Part shown: positions 23,497-36,200 of the stretch, in pieces
Position numbering within the stretch: position 1 is the first letter of the stretch
Layout: every line of letters begins with the position of its first letter
Origin: Nemopilema nomurai
Taxonomy: Eukaryota > Cnidaria > Scyphozoa > Rhizostomeae > Rhizostomatidae
DNA length: 64,000 nt
NCBI GenBank assembly: GCA_003864495.1
Contig: ML133476.1
Coordinates: forward strand, 136,802 to 200,801
Direction of reading: 5' to 3'
Position numbers and translations under genes: made by a program
The notes under the pieces: generated by a model
Databases searched by the model: none
The model's input: only the letters and a program-made list of their open reading frames with translations
What the model was told of the DNA's origin: nothing

Positions 23497-26400
23497 CATG
23501 GTCCCCGCACTTTTTTGTAAAACAATAAGCTTTTCTAAATATCTTTTGTTATGATTGTTAAAATCTTCCTTGGCCCCTCCACTTTCAAACCTGCGTCGGA
23601 GCCCATCGGTATGCTAGTGTGCAGCTTATTTTTATTCATTGCATTGCAAGAGGAATTTCAGCCAGCTCCCTTCTCGTCCATAAAATTAAAACAAGTAAAC
23701 ACAAAGAAGTAAACACGTTTGAAAACATGTTATTTCACTTAAAGAATTAAACACGTAAAAAGAATTAAGCACATGTTATTTCATTCCATCCGTGAAACCA
23801 CCTCTACACCATCGCTAGTTGTCTGCGATTATACTCTGCGTGATTTCAATGTTACATCACATGGTGATTTCAATGGAAAGCAATCTATAAAAAAGAATCT
23901 TCTACGTTAGAATGGCTCATAAGACCTTTGCCAGCAACAATCTTTTTGTCCGCCCCTTCCCAAATTCGTCCCAATACAGCAGCAACAACATCGATAAAAT
24001 TTTGCAAACAATTATTGGCGTCCTTGTTATGGTAGCGGTGTGGCACGAATTTTCGGTAGAATTAGATGCTACTTCAGCAATTTAGAGCGGAAACCGCGGC
24101 ATATGTTCAGTAACCTGATTTCATTGTGGCTTTCTAAGAAGTAGCAGAATGTCAGAGGCATCTGGTGAGTGCGTGAATAAATAATTACGTCTTTAAATGC
24201 AGAACAATGGCCTTAAACATCGCGCTCTTGTTAGAGAGCTTGGCCTAGCTTAGTAAAAGGGCATGTAAATTGTAGTGCAGGTGCCTCTAGAAGTTTGGGA
24301 AAATGTCAGGAAGAAGATTTGTCTCAACCTTTCGATCAGAAATTCAGATTGGGAGGCACTCCTCCAACTCAAGTGAAGGCACGGCCAAAGTATCAACAGT
24401 TGTTGCGGAGAAAGACAAAGGTTTGTCTGTGGTGTTTCGCCTACTTGCTTCATTATTGTCTTCTACCTTGTAAAAGGCGTGGCCTGTCGATTGCTGAATG
24501 GGGTACTCAAATCAGTGAGGCTCCCCAAACAAATAGTTTTTATGTAATCCACCTACTGACATTCCTGATCTTCAATCTGTGTAAGGCATGCAAGCTTTTG
24601 TTTGGTTGTGGACACAAACACTAAGAAATTTGGTGGGCGTCTTAATGTTCGAGTCCTAGCAATTTGGACTAATCTAAAAGTGTATGTTTTACCTAATAGC
24701 AAGTATTTTTGAAATACTAGACTGACAGTTTTTAGGCAAGTGGAAAATCAAACTAGTCTCGCTCTATACTAACCCTAATTCATGATATTACTGTAGGCTA
24801 AAGGTATTCTTATTACAGCAAATTTGCCTCTATTAAGTGGGTTTTTTATAGGCTGAAACATGTGGAAATTCTTATCTCTACTGGAAGTAAATTAAATATT
24901 ACACTTTCTACTAATCCCCCAAACTGTGTGATGTCCATGTTTAAGCCAATAAGACCCATCAACTGTGACCCAGTGAGAACTGTAAGACCACCAGTTTGGG
25001 GCTTTTAAGCTATAAAGGATATCTAGGTATGACAGATGACAAAGTGTTTCATATGGTGCTATAATATTGTTGGCATTTCAAGCACAGGCAAGTGTCAAAT
25101 GATATGTTTTTTGATATAAGTATTTGCTATCATTTTTGGATTTCATGTTAAAACAGCTGGACCATGACATGAGATTTGGTGTTGTTTTAAGTTTTTAACA
25201 ATTTTTAAAGATATGTGTGATAGTAGAATGAGTAATTTGTGATCTAATCAAGAAGCTATTCAAACAGCAAAAAAATGAGGAACTAGTGAGTGACTTGCCT
25301 AACTAACGAGAAGCCAGTTTTTTTATTAGGGCATGTATTTCCATGTAAAGACAACATGGTTTGGAAGCTTTTAAAATTGAAGTGAAGGAAGACTTTAAAC
25401 AATGACTGACCATTAGTATGGCTGAATAATGAAACTGTTTTGCCAGAAAAATCAAACAAATTCAACAAAGCTTTTATACTGACAACTTCAAACAGTGCTG
25501 ATTAAATCCTTGTGAAAACCGGCCTAAGGCACCATCCTAGGACAGTGTAAAAACAAGACTGATTTGATTTTCTTTTTATGTCTCTTATGAATGCATTGTG
25601 TTCAGATGTTGCTTGAAAATGTTTTTAGAAGTCCAGATGATCATAGACCATACAAAATCATTGCTATTTAGGCATACTCTTGATACATATTAGTTAATCT
25701 ACAAAGGGTTGACACTTGAAATTTGTTAAGTCTTGTTTGCAGTCCTTTTGGATGTGGTCCAAGTTTAATTGGTTTAATTTCAATATAGCTATAATTGTCA
25801 GGTTTTGCCTATTTATTAACTTTTTCTGAAAGTTTTTTTGGATTTAGCATTTTAACTATTTGATTTTAAGTAATCCATTTTGAACCACACTGTAGATGCC
25901 ATTAAACCATATCAGTATATTCTCATTTAAAATTTCAAATACACATACTCTGCCCATAGTTTTATTGTCAGTTGAATTTCCATCAGTCATGTGTCTTGGA
26001 GACAAGCTGACCATCTCTAACAGTGGTCAAGTGACAGTGGACAATTTTTTTTAAAGATTCTGCTTAGCACATCAATTTCTTTTTTTCATTGGCAGCTTAT
26101 TTTTTTATTCTTCTAAATCTTGTTTTGGTCAGATCAGCAACTTATGAAAGGCAGACACATAAGAGTTTTTTGTTAAAAAATTTGAAGCATCTTTCATCTT
26201 CAGATCTGTCAATTGATTGTGTCCTGTGCTTTATGGTTCATCTGAAGCAATTCACTTACTAGGAAATTGTTATTAAAGTACTCTCCATACAAACTGAACA
26301 TTGATTAATGAAATGAACTTTATGTTGTAATAAAAATCTTTGGGGTGATAATTGGAAAGTCACTGGATTGCAAAAGTCAGTAACATGCAAAATTGTCAAA

Positions 26401-27287
26401 GTTAAAATATCGTTTAAAACTACATTAGCCTGCCTTGTGAATCCGTCTTTAATCATTAATGTTTGCCAATTGTCAGAAGTGGGAACCCTCAACTAGGAAT
26501 GGGTGGACCAAAAGGATTTCTTTGATTTCCTACTCTTTCAAATGTGAAAAAGCTCCATATTGCTGTTATTCGTATTTAGCTTGAAACCACCGTCGTTTTA
26601 CAATGGTCGACTCTGCCTTTTGCCGTGATGATTCATGTAGACTGAATATCCTTGCTATTACCCCTTGTTTCTAGAAGTCCATGCATGATGCACCTTTTAA
26701 AACTACTTTAAAAGTCCCTGATTCTTATTACATGTATGCATCTTATTGGTAGCATTCACTTGGTCTTAGAAAATAGTCTATGCCTACTCCCTTTTGGAAA
26801 TCTGAATTTAATTCGACAAATCCGGAAGGTTTTTAACCTGTTATCTGTCCTGCCATTCAAAGTGGCATCAGAGAACAACTGAGGTTTCACGTTTGTTGGT
26901 TTTCACAAATTCCTCTTCCCTCAAGGATTTATATGTAGCTGCTGTTTGAAGTCAGATAAAAACTCTTTCAAACAAGCCAACCAAAAAATCCTCAGGATAT
27001 TTCACTTTCAATGGTGTTATATTATTACTACTAATTCCTGTCCTTTCTCAGCCACCTTGATCCAATCACGCCGAATGTTTGCCTCGTACCATTGAAAATC
27101 CACGTTTGGTTGTTTATCAGGACAGAGTGGATTAGGCTTATGTCATATTTCAGAACATCCTCACGTGCTAAGAAAGGAGTTTTGAATGGATGATTTATTT
27201 CGTAGTTTCCTAGCTGGTAGGACTTGTTTTCGTTCATTTTGTGCGAGAAACACTTAACCTTCGCGAAGGTTTTTATGTTCGTTCCTG

Positions 27288-27291
27288 ATGG
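27288..27291 (+). CDS. SEPTIN2: Four-base first coding exon of septin
   Basis: ATGG followed by the strong donor GTAAGAGT. It supplies Met plus the first base of Asp, giving phase 1. That is the phase needed by exon 27690-27721, whose own ATG would shift into the wrong frame. No other upstream ATG with a fitting donor was noticed nearby. Confidence 0.6.
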
Positions 27292-30200
27292 GTAAGAGTA
27301 TTCTTTTTATCACTTCCTTTTGAAGCTGCAATTTCAAGAAATTTCAGCTTTTATGTTTAGAATCTTAGCTTTCTTGCATCCACTCAAAAATGTTGCGCAT
27401 TTGATTTGGCTTCAATGAAGCTTGTATTTTAATAGCCAAGGCATTCTTTTCATTTGGGCTAGTACGCTTTGAAGCGAGTGTAACGTATGGATAGGTCTAT
27501 CGCGTGTGCTTTATATTTATGTATCTACTATTAGCGAGGACTGGTTTTCGTGAAACAGGCCTGTATATATATTAGGCGTTTACGTGTTGCCGATGAACCC
27601 AAACAGAGCCGTGTACTCTCTACTCGCCGTGTACCGTGTACTCTATTTAACGTTCTGGAGCTTTGGCTGACGGTCTTTTCTGCTTTCAGATGCAAGGGAA
27701 ACTAACCAAGTCAAGGGAAAGGTGAGCAAATTTGCTTTTTTATGCAACGGCCATCTTGATGCAAGGGTGTTTTGCTTTAGGGAAGTGCTCGTCTAATTCT
27801 TAAAATTTGCAGACAATCGATATCTGTATCTGCTCTTTGGCGATGGGATAGGTTGGAGGTTAGACGTAAAAGGGGGTGCTGAGGGGACATTTTTCCGTTG
27901 TGAATTATGTACAGCTTAGTCCCTTGATGTGAAGCCGTTTTTATATGGAAATCTAAGAAGAGGCAGGGACTCCGCTGATTGAAACAGGTTCCAAAATCTG
28001 TTCCAAACAGCAACTGAAGCCCCCCAGCGTGCCTTTTCTTTCGCAAAATAGGCACAGGGTAACTTGGCATCTTGATAAGATTTGATGTGCTTATGGTCTT
28101 AACTCCGCATGGTTGATGGCTTTTTCACTTGTTTTATCTGGGAAGAAAGGATTTCATTTTTCTTATTGGATAATCCGAATTCCTTTTGTTTTGAAGTTAG
28201 TTATCTTCAAATTAGTTGTCTAGAGCTCGTAAGGCTTCGATTTGGAAAGTTTCGCTCGAAGCTGATTGATTTCTGTCTCCTTGGCAGTCTGTGCCCTATG
28301 CATTAGTTAGATAGTGGTCCTGGTGCCAATCTTCTAGAAAACAGCGCTTCGAGAAGGGGAGTTGGAGAGGGGTGATTGGATAGGGGGTGATTAGAGAGGG
28401 GCGATTAGAGGGAGGCGATTAGAGAGGGGTGATTAGAGGGAGGCGATTAGAGAGGGGTGATAAGAAAGGAGTGACTAGAGAGAGGCGATTAGGGAGGGGT
28501 GATTAGAGGGAGGCGATCAGAGAGGGCTGATTAGAGAGGAACTATTAGAGAAGGGCTGATTAGAGAGGGGTGATTAGAGAGAGGTTATTAGAGAGGGGTG
28601 AGTCGACAGGGGTGATTCGAGAAAGGCGACTGTAACCCAAAGTGAATGACTCTTTATTCTTCTTATTTTTGTCCAGTGCTCAAACAGACTGTCGATGATT
28701 TTAGCTGTAGTTTATACAGTTGTATTCATAAATGGTAATGTTTTGGTTGCTTTTTCTAATTTTCAAGACAAAAAACTCCATCGAATGTATAGGAACCTTT
28801 CTCGTCGTTGTTCCCGTCGGAGTGTTTTTAACCTCCTACCACAAAGAAGAAAGTCGCGTTAGCCCTGAATGCAATTTCTGTTCTTTCTTTCTGGACTCTG
28901 TTTGTTCCGTGTGTTGATTGTTGGCCTCTTTCTTAACGGCTTGTGTGGTTTCACTGCATAATACAACTTTCAATTCAACGTCGGTTTTGAATAAACACTG
29001 GGAGGTCCCCATTGATTTTTACATCTTTCCCTACGCGATTTCTAGCCCAATGGGTTAGGTTTTTTGTGACCAATGAATAGGCCGTCGATTTTCGCTCAAT
29101 TCTGAGAGTGTTGCAGCACATGCTAGCAAGCCCCCCAACCTCTGTTGGAGCAGATGCCCGCCATTAGCTATTTAACGAAAGTTTGGTCAGTTCGGTCATT
29201 TTTGTGATACATGCCTTATATGTCTGTGATACGTGCAAAACTCAAGTCCAGAGGGGATATCGCTGACAGCTAGCATTGATAACTATGATGGTCGGGGCCT
29301 GGGCGCAACATATTTTCAAATGACGTATTATGGCGCGGCAGTGACGCATTTACCCATGGGCCTACTTGGCCCGGGTCCAGGGCCTTATAATGCTTTTAAT
29401 TTTAGGGGACCCCGAGCAAAATTTTGTTAAGCCTATACAAAATTCTGTTGACGAATTGAGCATACTTCAGGGAGCCCCATTAATTTTTGGCCCAGGGCCC
29501 TGGCAGTCGTAAATTCGGCCCTGTGGCGCGGATGTCATCTGTGCCCTGGTTACCTCTTAAAACTCCTTTTCTCCGGAGCTCTTGATTTCTTCAATTGCCA
29601 AATTCTACCTCTGTTTCAGTTTTTGAAGGTTTGTCAACACATTACGTTCACTTGCTTGGGTATCTACGTTGTTGCTACGTAGCATGCGAACCAATTATAA
29701 ACTATAAACTCTTTTAGGCTGCGAATAAGTTCAGTTGATTTGTTTATAATGCAGACCAATTTACCATTGAAAACAGAGTCAAACTTTGCAGCCCAGTTTT
29801 TAAGTATTGCATGACTAGTCAATGCTAACCACTAGTGCTTAGTCATCGCGGCTTGGGTCTGCCATCTTTCAGAACTCCTAAAATCCCTCGCATCTCCTGA
29901 CGTCGTTCTAATTGTCGCGCCACCCCAATTTTGCACCTCTCGAAGCCACCTCGTTCACTCAACTTGTTTTTTGTGTGCTTCTGTGCAGACTGGTAATGTG
30001 AAGTCGTAATTTGATTTTAAAACATAAAGGCGATCGATCTCCTATCGAGACGTTACATGACCTCAATTGTGAGTCAATCTAAACCCATTCGTTATTCCAA
30101 TACGTCGTCACATCTAGCCACAAAACCGAGACATCTGTGCTTTTGCCTCTTAACATATGCAAGTATGCGTGCTCCCTTGTACCTATCTCTTATTTAATGC

Positions 30201-33200
30201 TGAAACGGTCTCAAAGCAGGATTCAGAGAGTCGAATTCTCTCACTATGGTATGTATTGTTGTACAAAATTTGTAATCAAACTTGCCTAAATTACGCACAG
30301 GCGTCTGGAAATGTGAAATTGCTTCCTTGATTGCACTGTATTATGTTACCGACTCTATGTTTGCAAATATTTGACCAGTCTGATAAATGTGGAAACTTAA
30401 GCTTTGGGTGTTTCAACAATTCTTAACTTTCCAGACTCTCTTTTGACGATCATCTGATTTCCCATTGCTTTTCTCAATCCCACTTGTACCTGCATTTCGG
30501 TAGTGGCACTTACAAGTAACGAGGTATTACCAACCATCACCAAACATTAATTGGTGAACAAATGTTTAGTGGTACGGAACTTCATTGTAATGAGAAACCG
30601 CGGAAACATAGCCATTTAGTATACCGGCCATTAATTATAATGTTGATACTGAAACCAGTTCGTAAAATGAACATATTCTAAGCCATACATGACCTAACTA
30701 GCTTTCTTAGACACCAAACCAGCATTGTACAGTGCTTGTTTCGCTTGTTTGCAGTGAAGTTGGGTCGTGATCACAAATGCAGCGCCTTATTGTGAGGAGA
30801 TTTCCGTTGCATCCGTTCACATTCGCTTGTCGGTATCTACACTGGCATCCGTCATACCGTATGCTTAAGTTATTTGCATTAAGGGGTTTGTCAGATAGCG
30901 AAATGAGATCCGCGGCCTAATCTGCATCGTGATTAGCTTATCTGCTATTCACTGGTTTTCTGTGAATGTCTCCCCTAACCATCTATTGTTTTGTTGGGAA
31001 GATGTCTATTGGCCGTTGAAGGAAAGGGAATTAACACTTCTTATTCGTTCAACTGGGCGTGTGGAATACCATGTCCCAAAGTACCTGTGTTCTGTCAGTT
31101 ATGAACGTTTTCAGTATGAGTATTCTAGAGCGCTAAGCTCCTACCTGATCTCAGATGAATACCTTTTGAGTGCACCGTATTGTTAGAATGTTCTTCTTAG
31201 TCTTTAAGCGTGGCTGATGATAAACGCTGCATAGACAAAGGTATAATGCTATAAACGCTATAAATGCAAATGTATCTTTTGGTTATGTCTTTTACCAAAG
31301 TCGCTGCGGCCAGTTGAACATGAACACTAGTTGTCAAGAACTGGAGTCTGGGCCCTAACATAGCCTTAATGACTCACCGACAGTATTCAATATAACTTTT
31401 GTATTTGTTGTATCCCACTCATTTGTACCACACGTTCCGTATCGTACGATCAAAAGATGTTACGCATATAGTTTACGAATCGTTGTCACTCTCACGTGAG
31501 TCAGCCAAAGTTGAAAGTTGTTTCAAGCAATTTACAACAATTTCATGTGCACCAAATACTAAAATGGCCTATTTCTGAATAGAATCTAAAAGTCATATTT
31601 TGTGTGTCAAACAAATGTTACTGTGCACCAATAATTTAGCTGTCTCGGATCACCCTGTGCACAGTGCTTTCTTTCCATACAGAAGAAGAGATTGTTTTTT
31701 CTAGGCAATTGCCTCTTTTTATCGTCAAATAACAACACCATTTTCTTTTAAAGGAACCGTCAAATTATGTGGGGTTTGCAAATTTGCCAAATCAAGTTCA
31801 CAGAAAGTCTGTCAAGAAAGGCTTTGAATTCACGTTAATGGTCGTTGGTAAGTTTCTGAGTGAAAGTTTTCCCACGATTTCTACCTTTGTGTCTTTCTTC
31901 ATTGGTTGCTTTCACTTAAGTCTTTATGCCAGGAAGGCAATGGCATTTGAAGCTGGCAAAAAGCAGCTTCACATTGGCTGTTAAGGACCTTATCGTTTAA
32001 TTTTCAGCGAGTTATGTACAATGCCATAAATGTTTTTGTCATTTCCATTTTCTTTAGCAAGTGTATTTACGGCAGACATCCGTCGATTGTCACGTTTGCT
32101 AGTCCTATTGATGCAGTGAACAATTGATAAATCATTGTATCTGTTTTATTTTACTGCTAAAAAATTACTTGTAAAGTTAGAAGATCTCATCAAATACTTT
32201 AAACACAGGTGATCCAAAAATAGTCTTCAAGTCATCGTTACGATCTATACATTTTATTAATCTTTTTTATTATTGATCTTAACCCATGCTTGGTCATGGC
32301 ATTGAGTCCCAAATTTCAAGTCTATTAATGTTAATCTACTGTGCATCTTCATTTGTGCAAATAGTGTATATTGAATCGAATCAGGAGTCGCTCTCTAATG
32401 TGATTAAAAATAGGACAATGAGCCTTTCTCCAATTGTGTGCTCAAAAGAGGACAATTGAAGGTAACCGTGATATGAGTTTTTGAGACTGGTTTCAATAAA
32501 ATCCCACCCAAACGATTACATGTCTGGATATTTTTAGTGACAACACCGCTAACCACAATTTTCCCTTCCAGGCGAGTCTGGCCTTGGCAAATCGACCTTA
32601 GTTGACAGTTTGTTTTTGACAAACCTATATCAAGACAGGGTGATGCCAAGCTCGGCCGGTGGGTAACGCGAACCAACACTACCAGTTTCCAATAAACATT
32701 GATACCCTTGAAACATACAAGAAACCCAAGGCCTATGATTATTTACATGCGTTGCATTTGAGCCCATTTCAGTGGCGTTATTTACATAAATTATTTTGGA
32801 ATAGTTTTGCCTAGTTATCAAAGGATTGTAGCTTGTATTGCTTCTCATACTGGTGATACGAACAGAGTGTCAACGAATTTAAACGATTGGTGGCTAAGTA
32901 GATCTAATGAATAGGTGAAGTTTGTAGCTAGTAAGAAATGCATGTACTGTTCATGTATTCATGGGAAGTCATTGCTTTTCTCTTAATTGTGTGGTCCACT
33001 TTCTCTCATACTGTGAATCAGTAGAGACAAGACGGAACTGTATTTTATCTCTGTGTTCTCATAAAGGGGAAAAGGGATGCAATCGAATGAGATGATCTGA
33101 TATGTTTCCTGTTCATAGTCTTTCCAATGAGCATGAAAATCCTTTTTCGCTTGAAATGCTGCTACTATTGCTGTCCTAACCACACTGGTCTTGTCTTATT

Positions 33201-36200
33201 TGCAGAAAGAATAAAAAAGACGGTGGAGATCAAGCAATCCAGTATAGACATTGAAGAGAAGGGTGTTCGACTCAGACTGACTGTTGTGGATACTCCAGGT
33301 TTTGGAGATGCAACAAATAGCGAGAGAAGGTACCCGCGGCTATTCATTCTCTTCATTGCTACACTAGGTGCCATTGAACACCGAAAGAGGATATATATAC
33401 TCTCAAGTAATTAGGGGGTTGGGGGGGGGGCGGTAAACTCCATTTGTAGAAATTTTGCATACCCATTTCCATTCATTAACACCCCACCCCCCTAAATATG
33501 TACTTCATGCAAAAATCCCCCCTCATCTTTTCAGTTACAAATTTCAGAAAGTCTCATTTCAGTCTATCATGAACCCCCCCCCCCCACGATTTTAGGGTTT
33601 TTAAAAACATGCAACTCCCCTTTTACTCCCCTAAAACTATGAACTTGAGAGTACTTTCAATATTGCTTTCTTGTTGTAGCAAGGAATAAAACATTGATCG
33701 AAAGGTATATTTTATACTGAACCGTTTGGAGGCCTATTTAATTAGGACATATCTATATGAAGGCTGAAAAGGAAATGCTCAAAATGGGAGGAGACCTTGT
33801 CTGCAGAACGCCAAAAACATTGTCTGCAGAATAATGTTTTAATCTGGAATATCCGTTTCGTATATGCGAGAACGGGCTGCTATTTTTAGCTTTGGTTATG
33901 TTGGTTTTTTTTTGCGGCAAGATTTTTTCGAGGAGGAATTTTGTGGTACATAGATTATCTGGGAATTATAAAGTTCTTTAGAAGCCGAAATAGTCATCAA
34001 GTTCTAAAGTGAAGAAAGATCTAGAGTTTGCAGAGTTTCCTGGCGACCTATGCAAAAGCCCTGGATCACTACTGATTCGTTTTAAAGCTTTGCTTATTTT
34101 AAAGATCTTTTTCAATGGTTTGCTAAGACTTTGTACTTTTTGGGTCACACAATGTGCAGCAGAAATTGTTTGAAATATTTCGTCAAAGTGTACACAGCTA
34201 GTGTGCTGTATAATAATAATGCTCCGGCAATTTTATGTGCGCAGAAAGAGACTCGTGGTGGAAACCGCACCTCGGCCATGATGGTCATTGCTCGCTGCAA
34301 TCCTTCGGTTACATATTTCGGCATCGGTGATGTTAACATTTCTATATTATTGAAAAACGAGCTCTACATTATACGCCTATGAATCTTTTTTGGTACCAGC
34401 TAGAGCCGTTAATACTTTATTTCTTTTTTTAGCTGGGAAGCTATTGTAAATTACATTAACAAGCAGTACGAATCATATCTGACTGATGAATCTGGTCTGA
34501 ATCGAAGAAACATCGTCGACAACCGGGTCCACTGCTGCCTGTATTTCATCAGTCCAATCGGACACGGGTACGTGGTTTTGGCAAGAAAGCATATCGTCAA
34601 ATCAGCACAAGCCATTATGTTATGCGCAGAAGAATATTTGGTCCATTTGTCTTCAGATACCGCTACCTCGTGGTGTATTTACTTTCCCCTACTTTATGAA
34701 GACTTGGCTGATGTTTGTGCTTCGGTAGCACTGGTTCCAAATGGGGCCCGATCTTGAATACAATTTACTTCTTTCATTAATGTAAATACGAGCACTATGC
34801 ATCAAGAGGCTTCAATTGACTCGCTTATAGATATTAAGGTCAAAAATTATCTCTATGTATCTCTAAAATATATATACAAGTGTCGCTGCAAATGGTGTTT
34901 TTAAAGAATGCATCTGGGCGGTAACTGTTATTGTTTATTTCCACTAACAGAATTCTTTGTCCACCATACCTAGTGGCTTAACCCCCCTTTTGATTTTTTT
35001 GGTTGCAAGTACGTTGTTTGGCTGATGGTAAAGCCAGTTTGCGCTTGAACACCAATTTTAATGAGACATAATGATAGAAAATGACGCTCTATTGCAGGTT
35101 AAAGCCTCTGGATGTTATCGTCATGAAATCTTTGCATGACAAAGTTAATATTGTACCGGTAATTGCAAAAGCAGACACATTTACAAAGAAGGAATTAAAG
35201 CAATTAAAAGACAAGGTATGCTTTTATCACCTTTCTCTCAAATGTAGAATTTTTATTTTTACTTTAAATCGGTTCACAACTCACAGAGCTCTAAATGCTA
35301 CGTGTCTAGACGGAATATTGAAGCAATCGGAATATTAGAGAAAGCATACAGAATATCATTCTTGTCTTCTTTGGTGTTGTCCCTAAAAGTTCTACCTTCC
35401 AAACCTGCTAATTTTCGTAACCAAAATATGATGCCTTCGTTTATTACAATAGCTGATTTGCCCATTATAATTTACTTTATTGGTAATTTACGTATTTACG
35501 TGCTTACTTTTTTCTCATTTACTTACTTAATTATTCACTAGCTTGCTTATCCACCTATCTACTTACTTTCTTACTTACTTGTCTACTCACTCACTCACTC
35601 ACACACTCACTCACTCACTCACTCACTCACTCACTCACTCACTCACTTACTCACTTTCTAAAAGTCCTGCCGGTGCGTCTGGTTGTCAGGCGCATTGATT
35701 CTGTAGGCTTGTAAGGCCTACTACTGGTTTATATGATTTCTTTAGCAACAAGACTCTCTAACATCTTTGGGCAGGAAACCTAGATCAGCTCATCTTTTTC
35801 GTTGCCCTGTTTCCCTCACATTTCTCAATTTTTCAGGTCCTGCAAGAAATACAGAGGCATGGAATACAGATTTACCAGTTTCCTGATGCTGATGAAGAAG
35901 AAGATGACGATGAATTCATCGAAATAAACAAAGAATTAAAAGAGGCAGTTCCTTTTGCTGTCATTGGCAGCAACAGTATAATTGAAGTGAATGGGAGGAA
36001 GGTCAGAGGAAGGTCTTACCCCTGGGGCGTTGTTGATGGTGAGTGAAGATTCTTCCTATGTTTCAACTTTCCAACTTTCCGTTTTATTGTTTTACAACAT
36101 TTCGTGGAATAGCGCCCAAAAGAAGTGAGAAGCAATTTGTTGACTTGGTTTTAAAGCAACGTCTGAACTTATGGGACCTTTCTCTTAAAAACCGCTGTAA

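Larger units (their letters stand above)
18700..27287. other. Intergenic region between divergent FLOT2 and septin
   Basis: No gene supported. It contains the second foldback MITE (20077-20160), the hAT-type element (21121-22335), a 33-bp tandem duplication (22369-22424) and a 22-base G run (23475-23496). Open frames here are short, lack family motifs and overlap on both strands. The septin promoter and 5' UTR should lie near its right end. Confidence 0.5.

Noticed and set aside
27690..27721. ATG at 27690 as the septin start codon
   Set aside because: Using it would leave phase 2 where the next exon needs phase 0; the septin frame crosses this ATG in another phase.
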